NCBI GenBank assembly: GCA_964512985.1
Contig: CAZELI010000006.1
Coordinates: 1-64,000 of the forward strand
Length of the DNA stretch: 64,000 bases
Origin: CAYPGT01 sp964512985
Lineage (GTDB): Bacteria > Cyanobacteriota > Vampirovibrionia > LMEP-6097
Reading direction: 5' to 3'
The notes under the pieces were generated by a model. The model was not told the DNA's origin. It saw only the letters and a program-made list of their open reading frames with translations, and did no database searches. Positions 1-8,815 of this stretch are shown piece by piece. The position numbers and the translations under genes were made by a program. How positions within the stretch are numbered: the first letter of the stretch is position 1; every line of letters starts with the position of its first letter.

Positions 1-87
1 GATTTGAAGACTATGACCACTTAAAAAAGTGTTGCGTTTGAAAGTTGATAAGGCTTTCAGAAGTTTTAAGTTAACATAATGTACCCA

Positions 88-186
88 ATTCACTTTATTC
101 ATACCAAAAATATGAATAGTATTCACCTTTTTCATAGGAATAATGTAAGAGTTATTCACTTTATTCATAGGAAAAACGTAAATAAG
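88..186. repeat. Three tandem 33-bp repeats
   Basis: Three head-to-tail copies start at 88, 121 and 154, an exact 33-bp period. Each opens with ATTCACTTTATTCAT (the second copy has ATTCACCTTTTTCAT) and then diverges. They lie 50 bp upstream of the poly-G promoter of the next gene, so they may be regulator binding sites. An origin-type iteron array is less likely because no rep or dnaA gene is nearby. The rest of 1-306 holds only short AT-rich dyads. Confidence 0.7.
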
Positions 187-235
187 TGATTTATCCCCGT
201 TAATATTAACTTTTACCAATCTTTCTTATAGAGTC

Positions 236-265
236 TTGACAAATCATTCGGGGGGGGGGTATTAT
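236..265 (+). promoter_or_regulatory. Promoter with 10-G tract in the spacer (putative phase-variable)
   Basis: A consensus -35 TTGACA (236-241) and -10 TATTAT (260-265) are 18 bp apart, and ten consecutive G residues (250-259) lie in the spacer. Slippage in such a tract would change the spacing and so promoter strength, as known for porA and opc of Neisseria. The promoter points at the gene starting at 307, which has its own Shine-Dalgarno AAGGAG at 295-300. Phase variation is inference from a single sequence. Confidence 0.65.
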
Positions 266-306
266 TTGTTATTGACATCACTAAGCGCCAGTCCAAGGAG
301 CTAATT

Positions 307-690
307 ATGATCGAAAGAACTACAGAAACAACAAGTGTCCCTGCCAAAGCTAGTTTGGATGATGTTGGAAAGAAGACATCTAAAACCATCCCCCCTGAAA
401 GGGTAGCAATCTTAGACAGAGATGGAACAGTAATTCAAGCTCTTTTTAAACCTGGTGATGACATAAATGAATTAGGTAGAAAGATTATCAGCGGAGAAAT
501 TAATTTTGAGAATTTTGATGAAGAGACAAAAAGCACAATAGCAATGGAAGCTATGTCTGGAATAATAGGTGGAAAACTGACTCCCGATGACTGGAAGAAA
601 CTTCCGGATAGTTTACGAGACAGGGCATTTCAAGAGGCAGAATCTATAGAAAAACGAGCTAGAAGCGTTTTCTCATTCATACAAACCTAA
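307..690 (+). CDS. Hypothetical protein, 127 aa
   Basis: No family is recognised. The protein is soluble, charged and without a signal peptide or membrane segment. Its middle, ERVAILDRDGTVIQALFKPGDD, looks like a small beta-hairpin domain but gives no functional clue. The ATG at 307 follows AAGGAG by six bases, so unlike many genes here it is translated from a leadered mRNA. It sits behind the poly-G promoter and three 33-bp repeats. Its 3' end overlaps the convergent hydrolase gene by 18 bp. If the promoter switches, the product may be a surface or defence-related factor expressed in part of the population; that is speculation. Confidence 0.6.
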   Translation: MIERTTETTSVPAKASLDDVGKKTSKTIPPERVAILDRDGTVIQALFKPGDDINELGRKIISGEINFENFDEETKSTIAMEAMSGIIGGKLTPDDWKKLPDSLRDRAFQEAESIEKRARSVFSFIQT

Positions 691-1551
691 TAACTTCCTG
701 CTAATGCATGGTATCAATTCAGTATATTCACTTAAACCACGCGTCATGATAGCTAAGAAATATTCTTGCTCTGCTATTTTGATATATGCGACATCATGTC
801 TCACCCTAGATGTCCAGCCAGCTTTAGAAGCATAGTAGTTAATTTTGTCTTGGTATGGAATTAAACCTTTAGCAATAAACTGACACTGTTCATCTGCTGG
901 ATTATCAATCTTACGTCTTATAGATTGTAATAACTCTGGATAGTCACTAATGATATCTTTCATTATTTGCACAGCATCATTGATCTCCATAGAATTCCGT
1001 CCCAGACCGCCTTCCTCAAGACTCAGCTGCACTTCTCTACCATAAGGCGCAAAGCTAAAACACTTACCAGGAATATTAAGAGAGCGACTATAGCCTGGTT
1101 TTTTTCTGAAAAATTCACTGATCGCATTTCTATCACGTTTAAATAATGCAAACTCTGCAGCATCTAAGCGCGGACCAGAATAAGCTCCAGTATTAAAATC
1201 CACTAAATAGCTCAAAGCATCATTATCAGAGAGTCTTAGAGCAGCATCTATCGCATCATAGACATCGTCCATATGTGTCTTCTGTCCGAAAGTATTAGAA
1301 CCTCTTAAATGTTCGTTGAGTAAATGAGCAGCTCCTGTTTGTAATTTATACTTAGCTAAATAAGCATTAAACAGTTTAATCAAACTAGCCGAATGATAAA
1401 CCGTCGTAGGAAAGTGATGATAAATCAAAGGTTCATTGCCAAGCTTCTCAAACCAAATAGAAATATTGATGTCGGGATCGTGATTAGCATTCACAACCTC
1501 ACGAATGCTATCAATAACTATTTTTTGTAGATCCATATTCAATACTTTCAT
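673..1551 (-). CDS. Class A beta-lactamase-like serine hydrolase
   Basis: The 292-residue protein has the three signatures of the serine beta-lactamase/D-Ala-D-Ala peptidase fold in order and at typical spacing: S56-x-x-K59 (SLIK), SDN at 108-110 and KAG at 243-245 in place of KTG. The family acts by acyl-enzyme formation on Ser56. No Sec signal is visible, which is unusual for a peptidoglycan-directed enzyme, so the substrate may be an intracellular ester or amide. The ATG at 1551 is preceded by TATTTA with a 7-nt gap. The gene converges on the 127-aa gene. Drug hydrolysis cannot be inferred. Confidence 0.75.
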   Translation of the reverse strand: MKVLNMDLQKIVIDSIREVVNANHDPDINISIWFEKLGNEPLIYHHFPTTVYHSASLIKLFNAYLAKYKLQTGAAHLLNEHLRGSNTFGQKTHMDDVYDAIDAALRLSDNDALSYLVDFNTGAYSGPRLDAAEFALFKRDRNAISEFFRKKPGYSRSLNIPGKCFSFAPYGREVQLSLEEGGLGRNSMEINDAVQIMKDIISDYPELLQSIRRKIDNPADEQCQFIAKGLIPYQDKINYYASKAGWTSRVRHDVAYIKIAEQEYFLAIMTRGLSEYTELIPCISRKLLGLYE

Positions 1552-1575
1552 TACTACTTAAATAATAATCTAAGA

Positions 1576-1872
1576 TTATAAAGCTGGCAAAAACTGATAA
1601 GGGGCGTTTTTTAATATTTTAGTAAACAGATCAAACCCTTGAGCTGGCACCGACTTAGGTTTGGGCTTGGGCTTAGGTTTACGCATCATAGTCAATCCTT
1701 TATATGCACCCTTAGCAGCACCTCTAACGCCACCAACGATGGCTCCTCCAACAAGGCACACAGGTACAGCAACGATAGTCACAGCTACCTTAGTAAATTT
1801 ATTAGCCTGAGCTGAATTAGGGAAGAATAAACTTATGCCGAGGAGAATAATATAGGATAACTTTCTTAGCAA
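1576..1872 (-). CDS. Small exported Gly/Lys-rich protein, 98 aa
   Basis: The protein starts with a clear Sec signal (LRKLSYIILLGISLFFPNSAQA, cleavage after about residue 23). A Val/Gly/Ala-rich hydrophobic stretch follows (about 28-60, with GGAIVGGVRGAAKGAYKG), then a KPKPKPKPK run and a short tail. The central part resembles a glycine-zipper segment that inserts in or crosses membranes. Start is TTG at 1872, seven bases after AAGGAGGG. Function is unknown; an envelope or pore-forming small protein is possible. It is 24 bp upstream of the serine hydrolase on the same strand, so the two may be co-transcribed. Confidence 0.6.
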   Translation of the reverse strand: MLRKLSYIILLGISLFFPNSAQANKFTKVAVTIVAVPVCLVGGAIVGGVRGAAKGAYKGLTMMRKPKPKPKPKSVPAQGFDLFTKILKNAPYQFLPAL

Positions 1873-1935
1873 CGCAAATCCCTCCTTCTAAATGTTACAC
1901 TCAAATAATATTCCCCCGTTAACCAATAACCACAA

Positions 1936-3012
1936 ATGATCCCCTCCACCAAACACCCTATAACCATACTTGCAGAAGGCTATTTCGGGACTAGTCACGC
2001 TAAAACAGCTACTGGAATCATTCGTTATGGAGACTGGCATATCAGCTCCATAATTGATTCAGGGAAACAAGGTCAAAGTATTTTAGAGACTACTGGCATT
2101 AATCATCCTGCTCCTATAGTAGCTAGCTTAGAACATGCTCTTAATTGCGATCCTAAACCTAAAACCCTCATCCTTGGTATAGCTCCTGTAGGTGGGAACC
2201 TACCTCCAGCATGGCGAGTAATAATTAAAGAAGCAATTACTAATGGTCTCAATATTATTAGCGGATTACATTTATTTTTAAACGAGGATCCAGAATTAAA
2301 ACAACTCGCTAAACAGCATCAAGTGATACTTTGGGATGTGCGTGATCCTGAGCTGTATCCTGCTAGCGCTGCTAGAACTGTGTCTAAACAAAAACCCAGA
2401 CCAGAAGGTACCAAGGTTATAACGCTTGTCGGCAGTGATTGCAACATAGGCAAGATGTGCAGCGCACTTGAATTAGACAAGGAAGCTAAGAAACAAGGTC
2501 ATGATTCTACATTTGTAGCTACAGGGCAGACAGGGATTATGATTAGCGGCAATGGTGTACCACTAGATAGAGTGATTATAGACTTTGCGGCAGGAGCGAT
2601 GGAGAATGCGATCTTCGAAGAAATCGACAAAGGTCATAAATATATCTTCGTTGAAGGTCAAGGTTCATTAATCCATCCAGGTTATTCTGGTGTAACTCTC
2701 TCCTTATTACATGGTTCTAACCCTGACGCCATGATACTTTGCCATAAACCTGGCAGAACTAAAGTACATGATAAATACGATGTCACTATTCCATCTTTAA
2801 CTAAATTAATAGAGCTTTATGAAACTGCCGCTAGTTGGATTTCACATGAGAAACAAGCCTCTGCTAAAGTTGTGGGTATCGCATTAAATACTAGTGCTTA
2901 CACAGATGACGAAGCACTTAAGCTAGTTAAACAAGCAGAAGCAGACACAGGATTACGCGCAACAGATCCGATTAGGTATGGGGTTAGTGAGTTAATAAAA
3001 ATTATCCGATGA
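1936..3012 (+). CDS. DUF1611 family P-loop protein (DgcN-like)
   Basis: This 358-residue protein matches the DUF1611 family: an N-terminal Rossmann-like part and a P-loop domain with GSDCNIGK at 166-173 and later GQTG, EGQGSL and HPGYSG signatures. Family members named DgcN N-acetylate D-glutamate, and the partner DgcA then racemises the N-acetyl product. Other relatives accompany muropeptide dipeptide epimerases. The next gene is such an epimerase and overlaps by 4 bp (ATGA), so the two are translationally coupled. This supports a joint role in D-amino-acid or peptidoglycan-peptide salvage; which substrate is used cannot be read from sequence. Confidence 0.8.
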   Translation: MIPSTKHPITILAEGYFGTSHAKTATGIIRYGDWHISSIIDSGKQGQSILETTGINHPAPIVASLEHALNCDPKPKTLILGIAPVGGNLPPAWRVIIKEAITNGLNIISGLHLFLNEDPELKQLAKQHQVILWDVRDPELYPASAARTVSKQKPRPEGTKVITLVGSDCNIGKMCSALELDKEAKKQGHDSTFVATGQTGIMISGNGVPLDRVIIDFAAGAMENAIFEEIDKGHKYIFVEGQGSLIHPGYSGVTLSLLHGSNPDAMILCHKPGRTKVHDKYDVTIPSLTKLIELYETAASWISHEKQASAKVVGIALNTSAYTDDEALKLVKQAEADTGLRATDPIRYGVSELIKIIR

Positions 3013-4055
3013 AACTATCCTACCAAGTACTTACCGTCCCCTTTGAATTCACCTTCGCAATATCGCGAAGTTCTAAAGATATCTCTAAGACCATTATTCT
3101 TACACTAGAGACTAAGTATCAAGGCATAGATTATATTGCCCACGGAGAAGCAGTATTCTCTAGATTCTACGGTGAAGATGAGGATACCGTAAGTGCTTTC
3201 TATGAGAAGCTTATAGCAGATAAATTCTTTGATGGTTTAGATCCTTTTAACCTCAATGAATTCGAGAAGAGAATTAATCGTTACGAGAAAAATATGGCTG
3301 CCAAGGCTGGCTTAGACATCGCACTATATGACCTACGTGCGCAGATCAAAAAACTACCACTCTATAAGTTTCTAGGATTAAGTGCCCATAAGGCTCCTAA
3401 GACTTCTTATACTATTGGTATCGCTGATCTAGAGACAATGAAGATGAAAACCTTAGTAGCCTTAGAACGTGGCTATGACATACTTAAGGTTAAGCTTGGA
3501 ACTACGGAAGATGCCGCTATAGTAAAGATGATCCGTGAACTAGCTCCTCAAGCACGTATTAGACTGGATGCCAATGCCGCTTGGACAGTGGATGATGCGT
3601 TAAACGTACTTAACGACATTAAAGATCTTAATATAGAGTTTGTGGAAGAGCCCTTGAAGCTAGATTCTAGTCCAAGAGACTACGAGAAACTATACCGTAA
3701 AAGCCCTCTACCACTGATGGCTGATGAAAGCTGCCATAGCACCAAGGATATAGAACATTGTGCCAGATACTTCCACTCAATCAATATCAAACATACTAAG
3801 TGTGGTGGTATTACCGAAGCTCTGCGTATGATTAAAGAAGCGCGCAAGCATAAATTAAAAATCATGCTTGGTTGTTTTGCTGAGACCTCTATTTCTATTG
3901 CTGCGTTTTGCCATATAAGTCCCTTAGTAGATTATGCTGACTTAGATGGATCTTTATTACTTAAAGAAGACCCTTATAAAATAGATTTATTTAAAGCTAA
4001 CCAAATTACCCTACCTAGCAGTCCAGGACTAGGGTACATTATGCAGCCGTTGTAG
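3009..4055 (+). CDS. Dipeptide / N-acyl amino acid epimerase (enolase superfamily, DgcA-like)
   Basis: A muconate-lactonizing-type enolase superfamily member of 348 residues. The catalytic frame is complete: KxK at 160-162, metal ligands Asp187, Glu213 and Asp239, and the opposing lysine at 264 in the KHTKCGG motif. Relatives are L-Ala-D/L-Glu epimerases (YcjG/YkfB) and N-acetyl-D-glutamate racemase DgcA. The start overlaps the DUF1611 stop by 4 bp, so the two form one operon. Substrate is either an L-Ala-D-Glu dipeptide from wall turnover or an N-acetyl amino acid made by the upstream enzyme. The gene's end overlaps the convergent membrane protein gene by 17 bp. Confidence 0.85.
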   Translation: MKLSYQVLTVPFEFTFAISRSSKDISKTIILTLETKYQGIDYIAHGEAVFSRFYGEDEDTVSAFYEKLIADKFFDGLDPFNLNEFEKRINRYEKNMAAKAGLDIALYDLRAQIKKLPLYKFLGLSAHKAPKTSYTIGIADLETMKMKTLVALERGYDILKVKLGTTEDAAIVKMIRELAPQARIRLDANAAWTVDDALNVLNDIKDLNIEFVEEPLKLDSSPRDYEKLYRKSPLPLMADESCHSTKDIEHCARYFHSINIKHTKCGGITEALRMIKEARKHKLKIMLGCFAETSISIAAFCHISPLVDYADLDGSLLLKEDPYKIDLFKANQITLPSSPGLGYIMQPL

Positions 4056-5166
4056 CTAGAATAATCTTCTTGGTATCTGCTAATTGAGCTAGTTTAGTTT
4101 GAACTACTTCTGGTTTAACAGTTTTTCCTTTCTTGTCCTGCGATTTATCATTATAAGCATTCCACAATGCATAAGCAGAGACATCCAGAGCAGCACCTAA
4201 GTGAATTAGAGTACGTGCGACAGCATCACTCTTAACCCAACGTTTCATAATACTGCTAAAGGCAGAAATAGTACACATAGTACCGATCATAAGCTTATGC
4301 ATGTTCTCTCTATCAAACCAGAAGAAGCCTATATCTCCTAAAATCCCGCCGATATTACGTATAAAGCCCATAACCTTCGCGAAAGTAGTATCACGCGCAT
4401 GCCTTGCAAAAAGCAGCATAGGAAGAGATCCTGCAAGTATTAAACTACAGTTGATAAAAAATACCGCTTCTTCTTTAGGCATGCGACCTTGTATAAACTC
4501 CTTCAACATTTGTTTTAAAACACCTGTCATTAATTTAAAATTTCCCGAGAAAGTTTTATTCGCTTCTTTAACATGAACTGCTAATTCTGGATGCTGTTCT
4601 ACAAGAAACTTAATACGATCTTCAGCCAAATCACTAGGTTGATTTATTGCACAGCTTAATCCATAAACTGTATCAATATTAGCATCACCCACAAAAGGCA
4701 AGAATAAGGGTGGTATTAATTTATTAAGAGCCTTAAAGCCTTCCTTGTTTAACAATGCTTTATAAGCAGCAAAGCCATAAGAAATTATTGGTGCAATCCA
4801 GCGCGTACAAAGGAATGCAGCATGATCAACTATTTTATTTATTGATTTAAGCCAAGAGATTTTGTTGTCATGAGAGCCAAAGGAAGTAATAGTAGCTAGA
4901 GTATGTAAGACTGCATTAATAGAACCTAAACTAATGTTTCTATAGTTAGCATCATTTAGAAACCTATCCAATGGGTTATCATATTTTTTATTTTGTTCTG
5001 GTTTCGGTTCTGGTTTAGGCACTTCTTCATTTGCATGCAAAGTTTCTAACAAATGAACTTCTTCATGCTTAGGTACTTCACTAAAATCAAACCTAGGCAT
5101 ACGCGAATCTGCCTGATGTTGAACATCTTGCGTAGTTTGTATATTAGAGTGTATTGTTTCAACCAT
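4039..5166 (-). CDS. Hypothetical multi-helix membrane-associated protein, 375 aa
   Basis: Not recognised. A polar, Pro/Glu-rich N-terminal 75 residues (VPKPEPKPEQNKK) is followed by six to eight moderately hydrophobic helices (for example about residues 120-160, 235-260 and 270-345) and a Lys-rich end. There is no signal peptide. The hydrophobic helices contain many polar residues, so membrane attachment is likely but the topology is unclear. It resembles the 347-aa protein at 49154-50197 in layout (polar head, many amphipathic helices, no known domain), and the two may be distant paralogues. The gene converges on the epimerase gene. Confidence 0.5.
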   Translation of the reverse strand: MVETIHSNIQTTQDVQHQADSRMPRFDFSEVPKHEEVHLLETLHANEEVPKPEPKPEQNKKYDNPLDRFLNDANYRNISLGSINAVLHTLATITSFGSHDNKISWLKSINKIVDHAAFLCTRWIAPIISYGFAAYKALLNKEGFKALNKLIPPLFLPFVGDANIDTVYGLSCAINQPSDLAEDRIKFLVEQHPELAVHVKEANKTFSGNFKLMTGVLKQMLKEFIQGRMPKEEAVFFINCSLILAGSLPMLLFARHARDTTFAKVMGFIRNIGGILGDIGFFWFDRENMHKLMIGTMCTISAFSSIMKRWVKSDAVARTLIHLGAALDVSAYALWNAYNDKSQDKKGKTVKPEVVQTKLAQLADTKKIILATTAA

Positions 5167-5273
5167 GACCAGATATAGCTGAGGCCATAAATCCTCAACT
5201 CCAGAGCAAATAACAAAAATGGATTGGTATTATCCAAATTCGTCATTATGTATTATAGCTAATTTTGTATTAA

Positions 5274-6185
5274 CTAGTCTAAAAGATACGCGAAGATAAA
5301 ATAAGCAAACCAAACCGCAAAAAGATGACTATCTACTCTATCTAAGACCCCACCATGAGAAAGTAACAAAGTCCCAGAGTCTTTCACTCCAGCAGCACGT
5401 TTCAAGGCACTAACCATTAAATCACCTATTTGTGCAACAATAGCAAGCAAAACACCTGAAACAATTAGAATCCAGGATCTCAAACAATGTAAGTCTGCTT
5501 GTAGATTAAACAGGCTTATTGTCCTTAGTAAATCAGGCTCTAAGCCAATATGAAAAAAATTAGCAAAGCCATAGAAAGCCGCCGCCGCACAGACTATACC
5601 ACCAACGCTACCAGCGACAGTTTTCTTAGGACTAATTTGTGGCATTAATTGAGTTTTACCAAACTGTTTACCTATTAATAAAGAACCTGTGTCATTAGCA
5701 GAAACAGTTAGCAGCATCAGCATCGTGTAAGCAAAACCATGATCCATAATACGAATCCAAGTAAAGAATGAAGCTAATAATCCAAACTGAAATACTGCCC
5801 AGAGTGATGCTGTTAAATCTTCAAATTTAGTATAAGTACTCTTAAGTAAAACTCTCGGAAAAATTATCACGTATGAAGCAATAATTACTGTGAGCATAAA
5901 GGTGTAAACCAATTCCCGTGTATATTCTCTGGTAACCAAGAAAGAAATTAATAGCGGTGATATAGTGAAAACAGCGATAAAGACATAGATCCATGAAGCT
6001 AAAGGATAGACTCCCATATTATTACAGAGAGCTTTGAATTCTTTAAATCCTAAAATACTAACTACTAAGACTGCTATTGCCCATAGATTCGCACTATAAT
6101 AGTTACATAAGTAAGCTAGTGCCAATAATCCAAAGCCAATAAAAACTCTATTAATAAAATTTTTCAGAACCCCGATCTCCTTCAC
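5274..6185 (-). CDS. cdsA: Phosphatidate cytidylyltransferase
   Basis: CdsA makes CDP-diacylglycerol from phosphatidate and CTP at the inner membrane, the branch point of phospholipid synthesis. The 303-residue sequence has about eight membrane segments. The family signature is intact near the C terminus: SALKRAAGVKDSG, then SHGGVLDRVDS with the two catalytic Asp residues, and the upstream SPKKTVAGSVGG motif is also present. Start is GTG at 6185. The gene stands alone, without the usual frr-uppS-dxr cluster, between a hypothetical gene and the first GC-rich repeat element. Confidence 0.93.
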   Translation of the reverse strand: MKEIGVLKNFINRVFIGFGLLALAYLCNYYSANLWAIAVLVVSILGFKEFKALCNNMGVYPLASWIYVFIAVFTISPLLISFLVTREYTRELVYTFMLTVIIASYVIIFPRVLLKSTYTKFEDLTASLWAVFQFGLLASFFTWIRIMDHGFAYTMLMLLTVSANDTGSLLIGKQFGKTQLMPQISPKKTVAGSVGGIVCAAAAFYGFANFFHIGLEPDLLRTISLFNLQADLHCLRSWILIVSGVLLAIVAQIGDLMVSALKRAAGVKDSGTLLLSHGGVLDRVDSHLFAVWFAYFIFAYLLD

Positions 6186-6261
6186 TCTCGCCTGAATACA
6201 ATTCCTTATCTTAACATTAGATCTCCTTCGAAAGTACTCAATTTATCAATAACAATCCTTC

Positions 6262-6403
6262 TAAATCTCATTTATGTTGGGGTTCCGCGCCTTCGGCGCG
6301 GTTCGTCCTGCGGACAGCTAAACTAAATAATTTAATTAAAGCCGCGCGCAGCGCAGACGCCGCGAAGCGCCGGGACCCCTTCCCATCCCGAATCAGGATT
6401 TTA
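6262..6403. repeat. GC-rich palindromic intergenic element, copy A (inverted)
   Basis: This 140-bp block fills most of the divergent gap 6186-6496. Order on the plus strand: flank TAAATCTCATTT, a hairpin GCGCCttcGGCGC, a hairpin GTCCTGCGGAC, an AT-rich spacer, then GCCGCGCGCAGCGC and CGCCGCGAAGCGCCGG, and a terminal ATCAGGATTT flank. It is the reverse complement, part by part, of copies near 38461 and 50301. It is strongly GC-rich in an AT-rich genome. No open reading frame is needed to explain it; it looks like a non-autonomous mobile or REP-like element. Confidence 0.8.
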
Positions 6404-6496
6404 AAAATATAAACTGAATAATTACTTTCCGTCGAAACCTAAGAATTTCTCAAGTCCTAATTGCTCTTTGCTAAGATAAGTAATGCTTATTAATAA

Positions 6497-7867
6497 ATGA
6501 CAACTGGCTCACTAGATTTAAAGAATATCCTCAGCGAGATAGATGACTCTCGTATCGGAGAATTACGTGAGACGCTTAATGAGTATTTTCCGCAAGATAT
6601 TGCAGAAGAATATAAGAATTTAGAACCTGCATTAAAACATTTACTTTTTGATATTCTCTCACCAGAACAAGGTGCGGCTGTTGTCGTTGAATTAGAAAGT
6701 CGTGATATCAATGAAATTTTTGAGTATCTTTCTGATGAGCAAATAACTAAACTTGCAAATCACATGGAATTAGATGATGCAGCAGATATCATCGGATTAC
6801 TAGATGACTCACGTATGATTCGTGTCTTAGAAAATATTCAAAGACCTTTTGAGATCAAAGAACTACTAAGTTATGAAGTTGATACCTGCGGCGGTATCAT
6901 GAAACCTAGTTTTATTAGTGTGCGAGAAGATTTGAATATTGGAGCTGCTCTACGCTATCTAAGACTTAAAGCACGATCTTACGACAATGAGATCATGTAT
7001 ATTTTCGTCACTAAGAAATTTGGCGAACTAGTAGGTGTAATAAGTTTACGTGAATTATTTCTTGCTCCCGATAAAGACCCTGTCGGCGCCCATATGAATA
7101 CAGAAGTTATTTCTGTAAAAGTTACTGACGATCAGGAACTCCCTGCTGATTTGATTTCTAAGTATAGATTCTTAGCGATACCAGTTGTTAATGATAATGA
7201 TCAATTAGTTGGAATCATTACCATCGATGACGTCGTGGAAGTCATGGAAGAAGAGACTACAGAAGACATGTATCAGTCTAGTGGTATTAACGTCGAAGCA
7301 GAAGGCAATACTCTCATCTCACAATCATTAATCCGTGAGTATTTTAGTGCCTATAAGGCTCGCACTCCTTGGTTAATTATCACCTTAATTGGACAATATA
7401 TAGCAGCTTCAATGATTGCTCGCTATGACACTACTATAGCCGCCATCCCTATTGCCATCTCGTTTATGCCCTTACTCTCTGGTCTATCAGGTAATATTGG
7501 TAATCAAAGTTCTACTATAATAGTCCGCGGTCTTTCCACTGGAGAAGTACAAATGGATAGAAGTGCTAAGATTTTATTTCATGAATTAGCGGTTAGTTTC
7601 ACTATTGGCCTAACTTGTGCATTGCTCACGGGCATTATGTCCTATTGGGTTTATCATAATCTAACCTTATCCATACTCATAGGTTCATCACTTATTGCTT
7701 CCATGATGCTTGCTGTAGCATTCGGAACTATCACACCATTTGTGTTTAAAAAATTACAATTAGACCCAGCTACTGCGAGTGGACCCCTAATAACCACAGC
7801 TATAGATATGATCTCGTTTTTTGTTTACCTAACCTTAATAACCAAATTCATTAGTGAATTAGTATGA
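6497..7867 (+). CDS. mgtE: Magnesium transporter MgtE
   Basis: MgtE is a Mg2+-gated inner-membrane channel. The 456-residue protein shows the standard order: an acidic MgtE N superhelical domain (about 1-130, with LLDDSRMIRVLENI), two CBS domains (about 130-255, with VVNDNDQLVGIITIDDVVEV), a connecting helix, and five transmembrane helices (about 280-456). The pore-region signature FMPLLSGLSGNIGNQSSTIIVRGL is intact. The N domain and CBS pair sense cytosolic Mg2+ and close the pore when it is high. It is divergent from cdsA across repeat copy A and followed 25 bp later by an exported TIM-barrel protein. Confidence 0.95.
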   Translation: MTTGSLDLKNILSEIDDSRIGELRETLNEYFPQDIAEEYKNLEPALKHLLFDILSPEQGAAVVVELESRDINEIFEYLSDEQITKLANHMELDDAADIIGLLDDSRMIRVLENIQRPFEIKELLSYEVDTCGGIMKPSFISVREDLNIGAALRYLRLKARSYDNEIMYIFVTKKFGELVGVISLRELFLAPDKDPVGAHMNTEVISVKVTDDQELPADLISKYRFLAIPVVNDNDQLVGIITIDDVVEVMEEETTEDMYQSSGINVEAEGNTLISQSLIREYFSAYKARTPWLIITLIGQYIAASMIARYDTTIAAIPIAISFMPLLSGLSGNIGNQSSTIIVRGLSTGEVQMDRSAKILFHELAVSFTIGLTCALLTGIMSYWVYHNLTLSILIGSSLIASMMLAVAFGTITPFVFKKLQLDPATASGPLITTAIDMISFFVYLTLITKFISELV

Positions 7868-7891
7868 AAAAGGGAATATAATTAACAATAT

Positions 7892-8815
7892 ATGTTCAGA
7901 ATCGCATTATTTTTTCTTTTATTAGGCTTTGGTTTTGGTTCGCTCCAAGCAATAGTTATTCCTCCACCAACAGAAGTAGTAGATCCATCGTCTATAAAAC
8001 AAAGGTTAGAAGATATAAGGCTTAATGATAAAGAAGAACGTAAAAAAGAAACTGAAAAATTCATTACCGAAGGAAAGGGCGTTTGGGTAAATATTTGGAA
8101 CTATCCTAAAGACATCAACGCATTCACCACTCGTCTCAATAAATTTAAAGTAGATACTGTATACCTTCAGATCAATCGTTCTACTACTGGAGTTTTTAGT
8201 AACCAAAAAGAACTGAACAATATCCTCAAAGCAGCTCACCAAAAAAATATTAAAATCATTGGTTGGAGCTATTGCTATCTTCGTGATATCAATACTGACG
8301 TTCGTAAGTTTGTGGAACCAGCTCTCTATGTGAGTCCCGATGGTGAGAGGCTTGATGGCATGGCTGCTGATATAGAAGAGAACTATAGTCAAGCAACAGT
8401 CAAGTCTTATACTGATAAGATTAGAGCTAAGCTTCCAAGAAACTATCCTCTTATCGCTATAGTATTCTCACCAGAGATCAAAGCTAATTATCCATGGGAA
8501 TATATCGCTAATAATTGGGATGTGCTAATGCCTATGACTTACTGGCATGGAATTAAAGCTCGTGACGATGAAAGAGTTTACAACTTTGTAAAAAACAGCA
8601 TAGTCAGCTTAAGAAAGCTTACTAAGAAAGATGATCTCAAGATCCACTTAATTACTGATGGCGATAGAACTCATTCTAAAGAGGTACAAATTAGCCTCAA
8701 AGCTGCTCAGGAACTAGGAGTCAATGCAGGAATTAGTATTTATCCAGAACACTTAGCATCAGATGAAATGTTAGATGTGATGAAGGATTTTAATTGTGCT
8801 AATTGCGGGACTTAG
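7892..8815 (+). CDS. Exported TIM-barrel glycosidase-like protein
   Basis: A signal peptide (about 1-20, ending SLQA) precedes a 285-residue domain that reads like a TIM-barrel of the DUF4015/GH-like type: GVWVNIWNY, KVDTVYLQI, KIIGWSYCYL, DGMAADIEENY, YPLIAIVFSPE, DVLMPMTYWHG and LITDGD fall in order as beta strands. AADIEE and PMTYWHG are placed like catalytic or sugar-binding strand ends. It may act on exopolysaccharide or wall glycans in the periplasm; substrate unknown. A TATAAT at 7877-7882 ends 9 nt before the ATG, so the mRNA may be leaderless. The end overlaps the convergent ATPase gene by 17 bp. Confidence 0.6.
   Translation: MFRIALFFLLLGFGFGSLQAIVIPPPTEVVDPSSIKQRLEDIRLNDKEERKKETEKFITEGKGVWVNIWNYPKDINAFTTRLNKFKVDTVYLQINRSTTGVFSNQKELNNILKAAHQKNIKIIGWSYCYLRDINTDVRKFVEPALYVSPDGERLDGMAADIEENYSQATVKSYTDKIRAKLPRNYPLIAIVFSPEIKANYPWEYIANNWDVLMPMTYWHGIKARDDERVYNFVKNSIVSLRKLTKKDDLKIHLITDGDRTHSKEVQISLKAAQELGVNAGISIYPEHLASDEMLDVMKDFNCANCGT

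Noticed and set aside
88..186. CRISPR array
   Set aside because: Only three units, no spacers of fixed length between exact repeats, and no cas gene in the window.
673..1551. True antibiotic-resistance beta-lactamase
   Set aside because: KAG replaces KTG, there is no signal peptide and no mobile context; only the fold can be claimed.
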